A stretch of 64,000 nt of DNA from Epiperipatus broadwayi. Lineage: Eukaryota > Onychophora > Udeonychophora > Euonychophora > Peripatidae. Shown piece after piece: positions 49,650 to 62,405 of the stretch; the first letter of the stretch is position 1; each line of letters starts with the position of its first letter. The stretch is taken from assembly GCA_028023455.1 (NCBI GenBank), contig JAQFVV010000001.1, forward strand, positions 27,627,567-27,691,566. The letters are read 5' to 3'. A program made the position numbers and the translations under genes. The notes beneath the pieces were generated by a model. That model saw only the letters and a list, made by a program, of their open reading frames with translations, did no database searches and had not been told where the DNA came from.

Positions 49650-52083
49650 CCATCAACCTAATGACCTACTCATCTGAACTAGTTTCGATCCTATCTTAAA
49701 TGTAGAAATGTCATATGTAAAAATGTTATATATAAGTCGAGCGGGAAAACGTTGCTACAATGGCCACTTGAATGGCATCATCCATTTACTTACGAAAACA
49801 CGCTATAATTAGACAGGTTTGATAAAATTATAGCGGAGAAATGCTCATAAATTATTATAAAATGTTTTATAAATTTTCAGTCAATTTTTAATTATATTCG
49901 CTATAATATTCATATATGGATGGATAATTTAAACCTTGGAATAGCGGCAAAATGATTTATATATATATTTAAGTTAAAATAAAAAAGATATACTATAATG
50001 TAAAATGTTTTCTTTAAAATATATTTAACGGCTTTCTGATTTAATGTTTTACATATATAATTGAAACTAAAGTATTTTCTTTAAATTTGCTTTTTTTTAA
50101 ACAAATATGTTAAAAGTTATTTATTTCAGTAGAATAAAAATCATCCATTTGTAATTAAAAATAAAAATTTTGTGTAAACAAGATATCAATTAGTTACTGC
50201 ACCCCGGGTAAAAAGTAAAATCTAGTTTACTGATTGATTTTTGTTTGCAACAAAAAACTTTATCATTAAATCAGAATACCGTTCCTTCTGCTAAGCTTTA
50301 ACATTCTTTAACACCTAAAAAGGAATTTAATTAATGAAACTGAATCAAATTATATAATTTATATATTTTAATAATTTTAAGTAAATTAAATGTAACACCT
50401 CGGAGATGTTATCTGTTGTAGAAATTGGATTATATTATTTTGTTTAATTAAAAGTCAATTGGTCCCAAGGCTAACGAAATTCCAAAAAGGTGGTAAGGTT
50501 TAGTGGAAATGGATAAATAGGCCTTATTTTAAGCGGGAAGATATACTCCATCTTGCTGTTGAAGAGCTATTATTATCCAAGTTATAAATTGTTTAATTTT
50601 ACCATGTCTGGCTAAAGTCAGGCAAGAATTGCTGCAATTCCCGTGATGGAACGCCGAGTTCAATCCATCAAATGCCAAAGCAACAACCACACCAAATAAA
50701 AGATGTCATAAGCCACTAAAAGAACTTGCCTTCATTCCAACACCATTTTAAATTGTCTCGCAACTGAATAAGAACATGCCATAAGCCGCCAAAGAACGCA
50801 CCTTCGTTCCAGCTCGAATATCTCCAGTTCAGCTATAGGAGAACTGTTTTAATATTATTTAAAATTGCAGAGCTCTGTGTGAATTTCAACAACAATCATT
50901 ATTTCTTCAAAATCAGGTTAGCTAACCATATTATTGTAATTTCTTTCTAAATTATTTTCCAAATAATATTGTAAATTCTCTAATATGAAATACTTTTGTA
51001 AATTTCTGTTGTTAATTAATATTTTGCTATATAATTTAATCACTGCAGTTATATTTTGCTTTTCTTTTGCTTATTTTTAATTATTGTTAATTATGCCTAT
51101 GTTTCGAAACAGTGTGCATTTAATTACCAATATGTTTTTTTAAAAAGATATCATTTAAAATCTCTGTATTATTATTTATATAGCGTCATTTCGTGCGCTG
51201 TTTCGAAACCCAAATTCATATTTTTGTCATTTAGTAAATTAATTAATATAAATATAAAATGTGGCTTTTCAACCTTTATTTTGTTACTAAAGATTAAACT
51301 AGCCTGGAGTGCAATCATAAGTATATTTTTTTAGTTAAGTATTCGTAAGTCCCCTATTAAATATACTTCCCCCCCTTTTAAAAGTTGAGTAGTTATAGAT
51401 AACTAAAGAGATTGAACGGGATAAAGTAAAGTTTGTAGCTATATATTCCTGTCAGTAGCATATCGTATTTCTCATGCTACAGAAGAGTTGGCTCTTTTGA
51501 TCAAGCTGATGATCTAGTGTTCATTTAATATATGATCTTTAATTTATAATATCCTTCGACTTGGCGGATGTGGGATTTATTAATATTTCTCGTTGTGCTG
51601 TTCTTTTTGATTTATATATAAGATGGAGCCACGGTAAGTCCGGCCCATCTTCTCTTATGGGTAGTGCAGTAGTGAAGTCTGAGCTACGGGCCAGATTAGC
51701 ACATAAGTCCCCTGCCTCTGAACCAAATAAAGGTTCCCCATTAGCAGCATGATGACCGGTTATTGGGTAAACCGTTGTTTGTCACAAAAACCCTAAAACT
51801 ATTCTTCCATCCGCAGAGCCACTTTATTATTATACTTTACTTGTGCCTAGCATATTAGTAAAATTGTTATAGCCAACTATTTCCTCCCTAATATGCAATC
51901 TTCGGCATTGAACCGAAGCATTCTTGAAAACTCGTTCAATCTTAAGCTATCTGGGATGCTTTATAAGCCCATAGTTAATATATGAATTGATTATAGTCAG
52001 ATGTATTAAGTTTCACTCCAGACTTGATTTGATCTTATGTAAAAGAGCCACTTGAACTGATTATAAAAGGACATAACAAATAA
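49616..52083 (+). repeat. Left 2.47-kb inverted-repeat arm
   Basis: Matches the reverse complement of 57073-59528. Landmarks: TGTAACACCTCGGAGATGTTA (near-palindrome at 50391), a GC-richer stretch at 50600-50820, and TATATAAGATGGAGCCACGG followed by GTAAGT (about 51614-51640), which resembles a TATA box and splice donor. It ends ACATAACAAATAA at 52083. Confidence 0.92.
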
Positions 52084-53145
52084 ATCCCTTTATATATATT
52101 AAAAGATATGAGAGTGTACATTTAAAACATTATTACATTTATAATCATTTGTATATAATGAGTGTGGGAAGCAAAATAATTCTTAAATAAATAATTGACA
52201 ATTGTACAGTCAAATATTATTAATTAATTATTTGTTTGTGAAGGACGTGCCATCATGGCAGAGAGCATTGCAGGATTGCTACATCATTTGTTTAGATTTA
52301 CCGTGATGTTAACCATCATCTATACTAGCATAGCTAATCTTCTTTCAATAGTAACTGATAACTAATAACTATGTGATTCAAAATTTAGTCATTTTATACT
52401 TTTTCTCTTACCAGTTGTTTTCAAGATGCAATTGTTAGATAACGCCAAAAATAAATTTCCTCAAAAAATAAACTTCCTCAAAAAAATAAAAACATTTAAA
52501 AAAAAAAAAGAATTTACTTAGTGTTAGTAATTACGTTACACAAATTTGTTATATATGAAATTTCAAAAGGACAAAACTTTTTTTTTAAAAGACAAAACAG
52601 TAATTACAAATATAATGATAAAAAAAAAAGTTGACTGATGATTCCTTACTACCAGCTAAATTTCTGCCCCCTCCCTTCCAAGTTTCATTTCTCCTACCTT
52701 TAACCATTACTTAGGCAAGTTTGAACGATTAGATTTTAATTTAACAAGACTTTTTTTTTTAAAAAAAAAATGATTTAGATTTATTATTACATTTTATTTA
52801 TTAGTTTTTATTCCTCGAATTTATCTCTACATATGCGCATTTTTTCTTACTGGCAGCCCTTTTTAAACAAAACTTCAAACTGCAACTCCACATCAATACA
52901 ACAAATATATTTATACTAATTTCAGAAAAAATATTACGGGCATGATTTATTTTCAAAAGTACTAGTGGTTTATTAAACATCTGGCTATAACTTTACGTTA
53001 GTACAAAAATGTACTTATTTCAGAAAAAACAACAATTGTTATTTGCATGATTCACTTTTAAAATTCTCAGGGCACTCGTGATTTATTAAAGATAGGAAAT
53101 TTCATCATCATCAATTTCCCTTCTCAGGGTCAATCTCTGAGGTAA
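52084..53145 (-). other. LTR-element leader remnant, no gag or pol
   Basis: Downstream of the primer site on the minus strand there is about 1 kb of AT-rich sequence with A/T runs and no recognisable gag zinc knuckle, protease or RT motif before the left arm begins. The coding body of the LTR element is gone or was never here. Confidence 0.55.
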
Positions 53146-53164
53146 GGCCCCACATTGGGCGCCA
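53146..53164 (-). other. tRNA-Lys primer-binding site
   Basis: The minus strand reads TGGCGCCCAATGTGGGGCC, complementary to the 3' end of animal tRNA-Lys(CUU) (...CCCCACGUUGGGCGCCA) apart from one or two positions. It lies immediately next to the LTR end, as required for minus-strand DNA priming. Confidence 0.8.
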
Positions 53165-55259
53165 ATTATAACGATCGAAATGAAAGTGAAGATCGAATCT
53201 AACCGCAAAAACAATATCTGCAACTACCAGGGCGCCATCTAGGTATTTAAACCTAGAAAAATTTATAGAGTAGGCAGATATGCGCTGTTAAAATTCCACT
53301 TTATTTAAATATTCCGATCGTTAGCCCAAGTCACTAGCTCAGCGGAGACGCAGAGATAAAAATCTAGTAAATTTTATATCTTAAATATAAAAGAATAAAA
53401 GCCACTGCCAGAAATTAACACATAAAAATATTTATTTACGCACATATAAAATCATTCTAATTTGAGGAATAAGTTTAACATTTTAGATTTTTATATTAAC
53501 TTTTAATTTTACATTTACATAAGTTTGACTGAGTTTAATATTTTATTTAGATGGTCAAGTATGAATAGACTACATAGATTTGCATTTGAAAATAAAATAT
53601 TCTATTCCTATTTAACCTTAGGCTACAAATTTCGCAGTCAAACTGGCATCAATCCATCTGATACATTTATGTATTCAATGTAGCATGAAAATACAACAAC
53701 ACAAATATACTATACTGTCAGGAATGGACCTCTGAACAGTAAGTAGTTAGAGAAAACATTGACTCTTGTCCAATACAGGAATATGACATCTGTATAGCAA
53801 GAAGAACAATAAAATAAAAACTCCATAGGAATGGACCGCGATCCTTTTGCCGACTTACAATCCCATCCATAGGCAAAGAGTTGGTGTGGTGTATATCTAG
53901 CGATCCTGCACGTAGCGGATCTCATACTACATTTACTAATTACACAAATATATCCAATCCATTGAACCAATTCAACTACGAAATGAATAACCTAAGATTA
54001 CCCTCCCTTAATATAACTTTACAAAACTATATAGCCATTCACGCCCGACTTAAATTTAACATTTAAATACATTCGCACAAATGCATTTTATAAAATTTGT
54101 TTTAAAATGTTGAGTACAGATCAGCTGCACAGATTCCACAGTCAAAAACATTCCAAATTAAACACAACCGATCAAAATACAAAGTCATCGATAAACGTCA
54201 CTTGCATAGGGAATATACAAATCCCATTAGCATTCATCGTAAGATGCTTGCAGTGATATCGTTGACATATATTCTAATCGAATGTGAAAACCACAACATT
54301 ATCAACCGCTAACGAATCTATGCAACGTCTATACCCAACCTAAATTTCATCATTTAAAATTTAAACAATAAACAATTTATACAATAAGAGAAAAAAAAAT
54401 GGAAATGATTTTTATCAATCGGAAAACATATAAAATTAAACATTATTAATTTGATTTAAAAACTTACAAAAGTCAGATAAGAGTCCGTTTTTAACATTTA
54501 AGTTGGCTTGTTTATCAATTTATAAAACTTTATGAAAGTTCTTAATTGATTTTAATAATTGTTCATTTCATATAGCTTATGGTAGAAGAGTCCATGTTCC
54601 CGTTGGCAATTCCCACGGAGACTTTCCTGGAAGACCGGTCTGATATTTTGGAGGTAGCATTAGCTGGTTCTGTTCTGGTATCACAGTCTTTGCATTTTTA
54701 AAATAAGTGAGTGAGGACGACAAGTGCGTCTTGTCGCTCGACTCACCAAAATCAAGTTGGAAAACTGACTGGAACTCAATATTTTTTCTTTTTATAGTCC
54801 TCCTATGGATTCCATGAACAAAAACATCACTGTTCTGTTTTTTCGTTATGGTCCGGGCCTTTATTTGCTTCCATTGGTCAAGCTAAAATCTCTTTCTTCT
54901 CTTATCTAACTTTTCATCTGACTTTTTAATTACACAGCTTTTAGATAATTAATAAACAATCATTTCCATTTATAGATTACAGGAATTAATTAATACCTGT
55001 TTTTATTTTAACTTACGTTATTTTTTTATTAAAATATTTTTATATTTCAATCTTGTATTTTTTTATTAAAAAAAATACGTTCAAATACTTTTTTTTTTTT
55101 TGTTTATGAAAAAAATATTTTTAAAGTTTAGCATCTGTGCGAATATATATATATGTTTAACAAACATTTTAATTTTAGCATTTAGTTTTTTCCTTTTATT
55201 TGCGAACTTTTAAGTTTTTATTTTAAATTAATGTAACGACATATTTATATATCGTTACA
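53165..55259 (-). repeat. Complete LTR (2095 bp), minus-strand orientation
   Basis: On the minus strand it starts TGTAACGATATATAAAT (at 55259) and ends TCGTTATAAT (at 53165), giving imperfect inverted termini TGTAACGA/TCGTTATA. Its TATA-like box CTATAAAAAG is at 54789-54798 (minus). The primer-binding site follows at once. Start TGTAACG and a tRNA-Lys primer point to a Gypsy-class element. The length is long for an LTR but within the known range. Confidence 0.75.
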
Positions 55260-57032
55260 ATTATAACGATCGAAATGAAAGTGAAGATCGAATCTAACCG
55301 CAAAACGATATCTGCAACTACCAGGGCGCCATCTAGGCATTTAAACCTAGAAAAATTTATAAAGTAGGCAGATACGCGCTGTTAAGATTCCACTTTATTT
55401 AAATATTCCGATCGTTAGCCCAAGTCACTAGCTCAGCGGAGACGCAGAGATAAAAATCTATAAATTTTATATCTTAAATATAAAAGAATAAAAGCCACTG
55501 CCAGAAATTAACACATAAAAATATTTATTTACGCACATATAAAATCATTCTAAATTCGAGGAATAAGTTTAACATTTTAGATTTTTATATTAACTTTTAA
55601 TTGTACATTTACATAAATTTCAATGAGTTTAATATTTTATTTAGATGGTCAAGTATGAATAGACTACATAGATTTGCATTTGAAAATAAAACATTCTATC
55701 CCTATTTAACCTTAGGCTAAAATTCGCAGTCAAACTGGCATCAATCCATCTGATACATTTATGTATTCAATGTAGCATGAAAATACAACAGCACAAATAT
55801 ACTATACTGTCAGGAATGGACATCTGAACAGTATAGTTAGAGAAAACATTGACTCTTGTCCAATACAGGAATATGACGTCTGTATAGCAAGAAGAACAAT
55901 AAAATAAAAACTCCATAGGAAGGGACCACGATCCTTTTTGCCGACTTACAATCCCATCCATAGGCAAAGGGTTGGTGTGGTGTATTCAGCGATTCTGCAC
56001 ATAGCAAAACTCATACTACATCTACTAATTACACAAATATATCCAATCCATTGACCCAATTCAACAACGACACAAATAACCTAAGATTACCCTTCCCTAA
56101 TATAACTTTACAAATCTATATAGCCATTCACGCCCGACTTAAATTTAACATTTAAATACGTTCGCACAAATGAATTTTATAAAATTTGTTTTAAAATGTT
56201 GAGTACAGATCAGCTGCACAGATTCCACGGTCAAAAACATTCCAAATTAAACACAACCGATCAAAATACAAAGTCATCGATAAACGTCACTTGCATAGGG
56301 AATATACAAATCCCATTAGCATTCATCGTAAGATGCTTGCAGTGATATCGTTGACATATATTCTAATCGAATGTGAAAACCACAACATTATCAACCGCTA
56401 ACGAATCTATGCAACGTCTATACCCAACCTTAAATTTCCTCATTTAAAATTTAAACAATAAATATTAATACAAATAAATAATAAATGGAAATGATTTTTT
56501 TATCAAACGCAAACATATATAAAATTACACATTATCAATTGAGTTGACACATAAGTCAGAGAAAAGTTCTTTTTATAAAATTTAAATTAACTTATCAATC
56601 TTTAAAGTTCTTAATTAATATTATGATTTTAACAATTGTTCAGTTCTATTGCTTACGGTAGAAGAGTCCCTGTTCCCGTTGGCAATTCCCACGGAGACTT
56701 TCCTGGAAGACCGGTCTGATATTTTGGAGGTAGCATTAGCTGGTTCTGTTCTGGTATCACAGTCTTTGCATTTTTAAAATAAGTGAGTGAGGACGACAAG
56801 TGCGTCTTGTCGCCAGACTCACCAAAATCAAGTTGAAAAAAACTGACTGGAACTCAATATTTTTTCTTTTTATAGTCCTCCTATGGATTCCATGAACAAA
56901 AACGTCACTGTTCTGTTTTTTCGTTATGGTCTGGGCCTTTATTTGCTTCCATTGGTCAAGCTAAAATCTCTTTCTTCTCTTATCTAACTTTTCATATGAC
57001 TTTTTAATTAAACAGCTTTTAGATAATTAATA
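55260..57032 (-). repeat. Truncated second LTR (1773 bp), directly abutting the first
   Basis: Same sequence as 53165-54954 with a few percent differences by eye, offset by exactly 2095 bases, which is the LTR length. Its missing 5' about 306 bases (minus-strand sense) are cut off at 57032. TATA-like box at 56866-56875. End-to-start contact with LTR 1 reads CGTTATAAT|TGTAACG. Confidence 0.8.
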
Positions 57033-57072
57033 GAGCCAAATATCCTGCTATACAACTAATCACTACATTAAC
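57033..57072. other. 40-bp junction between truncated LTR and right arm
   Basis: Belongs to neither the LTR nor the inverted arm (GAGCCAAATATCCTGC...). It is the only single-copy sequence on the right side of the interior and may mark a recombination or deletion junction. Confidence 0.6.
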
Positions 57073-59528
57073 TTATTTGTTATGTCCTTTTATAATCAGT
57101 TCAAGTGGCTCTTTTATGTAAAATCAAACCAAGTCTAGAGTGAAACTTAATACATCTGACTATAATCAATTTATATATTAACTATGGGCTTATAAAGCAT
57201 CCCAGATAGCTTAAGATTGAACGGGTTTTCAAGAATGCTTCGGTTCAATGCCGAAGATTGCATATTAGGGAGGAAAGAGTTGGCTATAACGATTTTACTA
57301 ATATGCTAGGCACAAGTAAAGTATAATAATAAAGTGGCTCTGCGGATGGAAGAATAGTTTTAGGGTTTTTGTGACAAACAACGGTTTACCCAATAACCGG
57401 TCATCATGCTGTTAATGGGGAACCTTTATTTGGTTCAGAGGCGGGGGACTTAGTGCTAATCTGGCCCGTAGCTCAGACTTCGCTACTGCACTACCCATAA
57501 GAGAAGATGGGCTGGACTTACCGTGGCTCCATCTTATATATATATATCAAAAAGAACAGCACAACGAGAAAATATTAATAAATCCCACATCCGCCAAGCC
57601 GAAGGATATTATAAATTAAAGATCATATATTAAATGAACACTAGATCATCAGTTTGATCAAAAGAGCCAATTCTTCTGTAGCATGAGAAATACGATATGC
57701 TACTGACAGGAATATATAGCTACAAACTTTACTTTATCCCGTTCAATCTCTTTAGTTATCTATAACTACTCAACTTTTAAAAGGGGGAAAAGTATATTTA
57801 ATAGGGGACTTACGAATACTTAACTAAAAAAATATACTTATGATTGCACTCGAGGCTAGTTTAATCTTTAGTAACAAAATAAAGGTTGAAAAGCCACATT
57901 TATATTTATATTAATTAATTTACTAAATGACAAAAATATGAATTTGGGTTTCGAAACAGCGCACGAAATGACGCTATATAAATAATAATACGGAGATTTT
58001 AAATGATATCTTTTTAAAAAAACATATTGGTAATTAAATGCACGCTGTTTCGAAACATAGGCATAATTAACAATAATTAAAAATAAGCAAAAGAAAAGCA
58101 AAATATAACTGCAGTGATTAAATTATATAGCAAAGTATTAATTAACAACAGAAATTTACAAAAGTATTTCATATTAGAGAATTTACAATATTATTTGGAA
58201 AATAATTTAGAAAGAAATTACAATAATATGGTTAGCTAACCTGATTTTGAAGAAATAATGATTGTTGTTGAAATTCACACAGAGCTCTGCGATTTTAAAT
58301 AATATTAAAACAGTTCTCCTATAGCTGAACTGGAGATATTCGAGCTGAAATGAAGGTGCGTTCTTTGGCGGCTTATGGCATGTTCTTATTCAGTTGTGAG
58401 ACGATTTAAAATGGTGTTGGAACGAAGGCAAGTTCTTTTAGTGGCTTATGACATCTTTTATTTGGTGTGGTTGTTGCTTCGGCATTTGATGGATTGAACT
58501 CGGCGTTCCATCACGGGAATTGCAGCAATTCTTGCCTGACTTTAGCCAGACATGGTAAAATTAAACAATTTATAACTTGGATAATAATAGCTCTTCAACA
58601 GCAAGATGGAGTATATCTTCCCGCTTAAAATAAGGCCTATTTATCCATTTCCACTAAACCTTACCACCTTTTTGGAATTTCGTTAGCCTCGGGACCAATT
58701 GACTTTTAATTAAACAAAATAATATAATCCAATTTCTACAACAGATAACATCTCCGAGGTGTTACATTTAATTTACTTAAAATTATTAAAATATATAAAT
58801 TATATAATTTGATTCAGTTTCATTAATTAAATTCCTTTTTAGGTGTTAAAGAATGTTAAAGCTTAGCAGAAGGAACGGTATTCTGATTTAATGATAAAGT
58901 TTTTTGTTGCAAACAAAAATCAATCAGTAAACTAGATTTTACTTTTTACCCAGGGTGCAGTCACTAATTGATATCTTGTTTACACAAAATTCTTATTTTT
59001 AATTACAAATGGATGATTTTTATTTTACTGAAATAAATAACTTTTAACATATTTGTTTTTACCAAATTATTTGTTTAAAAAAAAAGAAAATTTAAAAAAA
59101 ATACTTTAGTTTCAATTATATATGTAAAACATTAAATCAGAAAGCCGTTAAATATATTTTAAAGAAAACATTTTACATTATAGTATATCTTTTTTATTTT
59201 AACTTAAATATATATATAAATCATTTTGCCGCTATTCCAAGGTTTAAATTATCCTAAAATTGACTGAAAATTTATAAAACATTTTATAATAATTTATGAG
59301 CATTTCTCCGCTATAATTTTATCAAACCTGTCTAATTATAGCGTGTTTTCATAAGTAAATGGATGATGCCATTCAAGTGGCCATTGTAGCAACGTTTTCC
59401 CGCTCGACTTATATATAACATTTTTACATATGACATTTCTACATTTAAGATAGGTTCGAAACTAGTTCAGACGAGTAGGTCATTAGGTTGATGGTGAAAC
59501 GGAAAGGGATTGGAGGTTTCCGTTTCAA
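57073..59528 (-). repeat. Right 2.46-kb inverted-repeat arm
   Basis: Mirror of the left arm, starting TTATTTGTTATGTCC at 57073 and ending TTTCCGTTTCAA at 59528. The right arm keeps an intact terminal hairpin (CGGAAA/TTTCCG), which has one mutation in the left arm. Confidence 0.92.
59495..59528. repeat. Terminal hairpin, right end (perfect)
   Basis: TGAAACGGAAA, loop GGGATTGGAGG, then TTTCCGTTTCAA: a perfect 11-bp stem at the extreme end, followed by (TA)n. Confidence 0.85.
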
Positions 59529-60677
59529 TATATATATATATGATTTTTTTTTCAAAAGTTAACCTTGATAATGGCGGTTGTTATTCCGTCGAAATATTGG
59601 ATTGTAGTGCAAAATAATACACGGTTTATACCCAAAAATATTATTTTATCTACATCATATAATCGTGAAAACATTATATATATATATATATTACAAAATA
59701 TACACATAAAAGTATATATTTTCAAAATTTCCATTTTTTAAATGTTTTTTTTCTTTCAATTTTAAATAGATACCTCCTTTAACATTGCAAAATAAAATTA
59801 CCTTATAAACGTAATATGTTAATGTTATACGATCTTTTTAAAATTTGTTCTTAGTTTTACAAATCTTTCTTTGAATAATAATTGTAATGAAAGTTGTATT
59901 ATTATCTCTCATATTTTTGTTCATCATTTATATAATTTTGATTGTATTATTTTATAAAAAAATTTCCATAATTCCAATTTGTCCAATGCACTTTAGATGC
60001 ATATGTAGTTAAAGGTGAAACTAAAATGTGAATTATAATATTAAGGTGGTTTAGCGCTTGAGAAATTTCTACATTTTCATAATCAAAGCCAAAACAATTG
60101 TTAGTACTTAAGATGCATATAACCTAATGTTTTTCATCTAACTTTAAATGCTTTTCACTGATAAAGTTTATAAACAGACTATAATCTGAAGATATAGACA
60201 CATCAATATTGGATAAGAATTTAATAAGAAATACTAACTAGAATCCATTAATTTTTCAAGATTACAGTGTAGCAAAAACCAAATAGCACAAATATATATT
60301 TTTTTCTCAGTAACTGATTATAGTTATTCATATTAGAAAACAGTCATATTTGATGTCGTTGATGACAATCACAGAGATCTCACCGCAATAATTTCATTTG
60401 AAAATTTACAATAAAAAATAAATTCGTATATTACCTTTTTTTTAATTGATGAAGGTTATTTATCTAAGTATCATTTGGTGTTGACAGACTCAATGGCACT
60501 TTAGAACAATAGCTACATCTTTTTGTTGATTTCAGTAACAATTAAATTTTTTAATTTATAAATAAAACAATGTTTTAACATATTTTTATCTTCTCTAAGA
60601 AACTTCTAGATTCTATTATTGATAAATTCATGATTTGTAAAATAAAATATATTTAAAAATTGTTTGTAATATGTTTG
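59529..60677. other. Intergenic DNA right of the giant element
   Basis: (TA)n at 59528-59541 and a shorter one near 59676. No gene was recognised. Confidence 0.45.
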
Positions 60678-61152
60678 ACACATGCTTATTTTAATATAAA
60701 TTGATTTAAAGAACAAGTGAATTCACTTGTCCTTCAAGCTTATCTATATTCAAGCCACCCTTTCTCTATGAGCATTATTCAGGGATTTAGTCTATTATAT
60801 GCCTGATTTATTAAACAATGTTCAAACTGTAGAAAAAACTCAAATATTACAGGAGAGGGAATTTATCTTATTTTTAATCATCTGCAATTAACGTATAATA
60901 ATTTACAATCTTATTATTATGGTGATTAAAGGGATGAGATAAATTCTCTATAATATTTGAATTAAGTTTGTACAATTTGAACATCGTTTAATAAACCAGG
61001 CATATAAAAGACTCAAGTCCTGAATAATGCACATTAAGCAACGGTTGGTTTATATATAGATATACTTGAAGGACAAGTGAATTCCTTGTTCTTTAAAATC
61101 TTTACTTAAGAGTGAATGAGTCTCAATTTATATTAAAACAGATCATGTGTGA
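60678..61152. mobile_element. ~475-bp foldback (hairpin) element
   Basis: Left and right halves are reverse complements over about 190-230 bp: CATGCTTATTTTAATATAAATTGA, TTTAAAGAACAAG(TG)AATTC, ACTTGTCCTTCAAG, GCATTATTCAGG, TATATGCCTG(A/G)TTTATTAAAC and CAAATATTA. The left arm lacks about 33 bp present in the right. The near-terminal ACAAGTGAATTCACTTGT is a perfect 18-bp palindrome. No ORF is present. A MITE-type foldback is the best guess. Confidence 0.85.
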
Positions 61153-61826
61153 AGATTACTTTGCTATCTTAGGATATTGCAATAAACATTGTGCTGAATA
61201 AAAATATATATTGAAAATTATTCACAAACACGAATTACCTTAGTGATCATGTTGAACATTTTATGGTGCTAGGTTAAAAGAAAGTTATACAAATTTATAT
61301 TAAACCACAATTTTTCCTTAAAAGGTATGTCCAGCATTTCAACTATTACAAGATTCAAACCATTGGTTGAAGTTTAAATAAATTTTATATTGATCTGAAA
61401 ATATTACCTAAAGTTTTCTATTGTTGAAGCAAAAGTTCCAGGATTTATTTGATTATACAAATTTATAAATACTACTTAATTTGTCAGAAGAAAATAGCAA
61501 TTTTTTTAATATTTATTAAGAACTCCATTGCGGATGTTTGTCATCAGTAAAGTAATAGAATTGTATGAAGTTTGTCATATCTTTAGAAAAAGAAAATATT
61601 TGTATATATGGTTATAAAAATGTTTGATTGTTTTAGTCCTTTGATATTTTGTAAATAATTTGCCTTTTGCAAATGTCTATCAATACTAACCATAAATATA
61701 TGCCGTCCCCAAATCTTTAATATATATATATCTAAAATTAACCATATATTTTGTTTTAATTAGCATCAACATCTGATAATAAACAGATATTGGTATCAAT
61801 CGATATTATAATCATAATTATTCAAG

Positions 61827-62230
61827 CCTCCATCATTATCGTCTATTAATACAGAGACTCAGAACAAATTGTACTAATGTAAGTCAATTAAGTGAAATCT
61901 TTGGTCTAGTATCTTTGATATATCAAACCCACTTTTCTCTTGGGTAACGCTTACATGATGTTATAGTTATACATTCATTTTTTCAGTTAATAGATACAAC
62001 AGGAGTCAATTGTCTTTTGACATCAACCTGCCATCATTACCGTCTACTAATACAGAGCACTCAGAACAAATTTCACTAATGTAAGTCAATTAAATGAAAC
62101 GTTTGGTACAGTATCTTTAATATGTAAACCCACTTTCCTCTTAGACAATGATTGCATGATATTATAGTTATACATTCACTTTTTCATTTATTAAATACAA
62201 CAGTAGTCAGTTGCCTCTTGACATCAACTC
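61827..62230. repeat. Tandem duplication, 2 x ~200 bp, downstream of receptor gene 2
   Basis: Copy 1 is 61827-62026 and copy 2 is 62027-62230. Shared text includes CCATCATTA(T/C)CGTCTA, AATGTAAGTCAATTAA, AAACCCACTTT(T/C)CTCTT, TTATAGTTATACATTCA and TTTTGACATCAA/CTCTTGACATCAA. Divergence is moderate, so it is older than the 173-bp duplication. Confidence 0.92.
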
Positions 62231-62405
62231 ATGCTTATTTACAAGATTCTGGACCGAATAAAGAGAAATTAAAACTTTTGCAAATAGTATCTATTACTTA
62301 TTAACATTATTCTTGGTTCTTTAATGTGCCAGGTTCTATTCACAACTATTAAATCATGAAAACTTAATCTAAATTATTCTAAAAGTATTATTTTGGCTAT
62401 AAATA

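Larger units (their letters stand above)
49616..59528. mobile_element. Giant inverted-repeat element, 2.46-kb terminal inverted repeats
   Basis: 49616-52083 and 57073-59528 are reverse complements over their whole length with scattered single-base differences and short indels. Both outer ends are TTGAAACG(G/A)AAACC... and both are set directly against TA-repeat DNA. The interior is about 5 kb and contains a rearranged LTR retrotransposon. No frame is conserved between arms: a frame at 51056-51334 matches 57868-58101 only partly because single-base indels differ. Possible natures are a large non-autonomous foldback transposon, or a long inverted duplication. No transposase is visible. Confidence 0.85.

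Noticed and set aside
51056-51334. 92-codon hydrophobic frame, also seen at 57868-58101 on the other strand
   Set aside because: It lies in the inverted arms. The two versions differ by indels that change the C-terminal half, and no family is recognisable, so it is probably not a gene.
51561-51752. 63-codon frame with ordinary-looking composition
   Set aside because: The right arm carries a one-base difference in the same place that destroys the frame, so coding is not supported.
53710-53970. 86-codon minus-strand frame with a partial copy at 55767-55967
   Set aside because: Both lie inside the LTRs. The frames are broken differently in the two copies and have no known motif.
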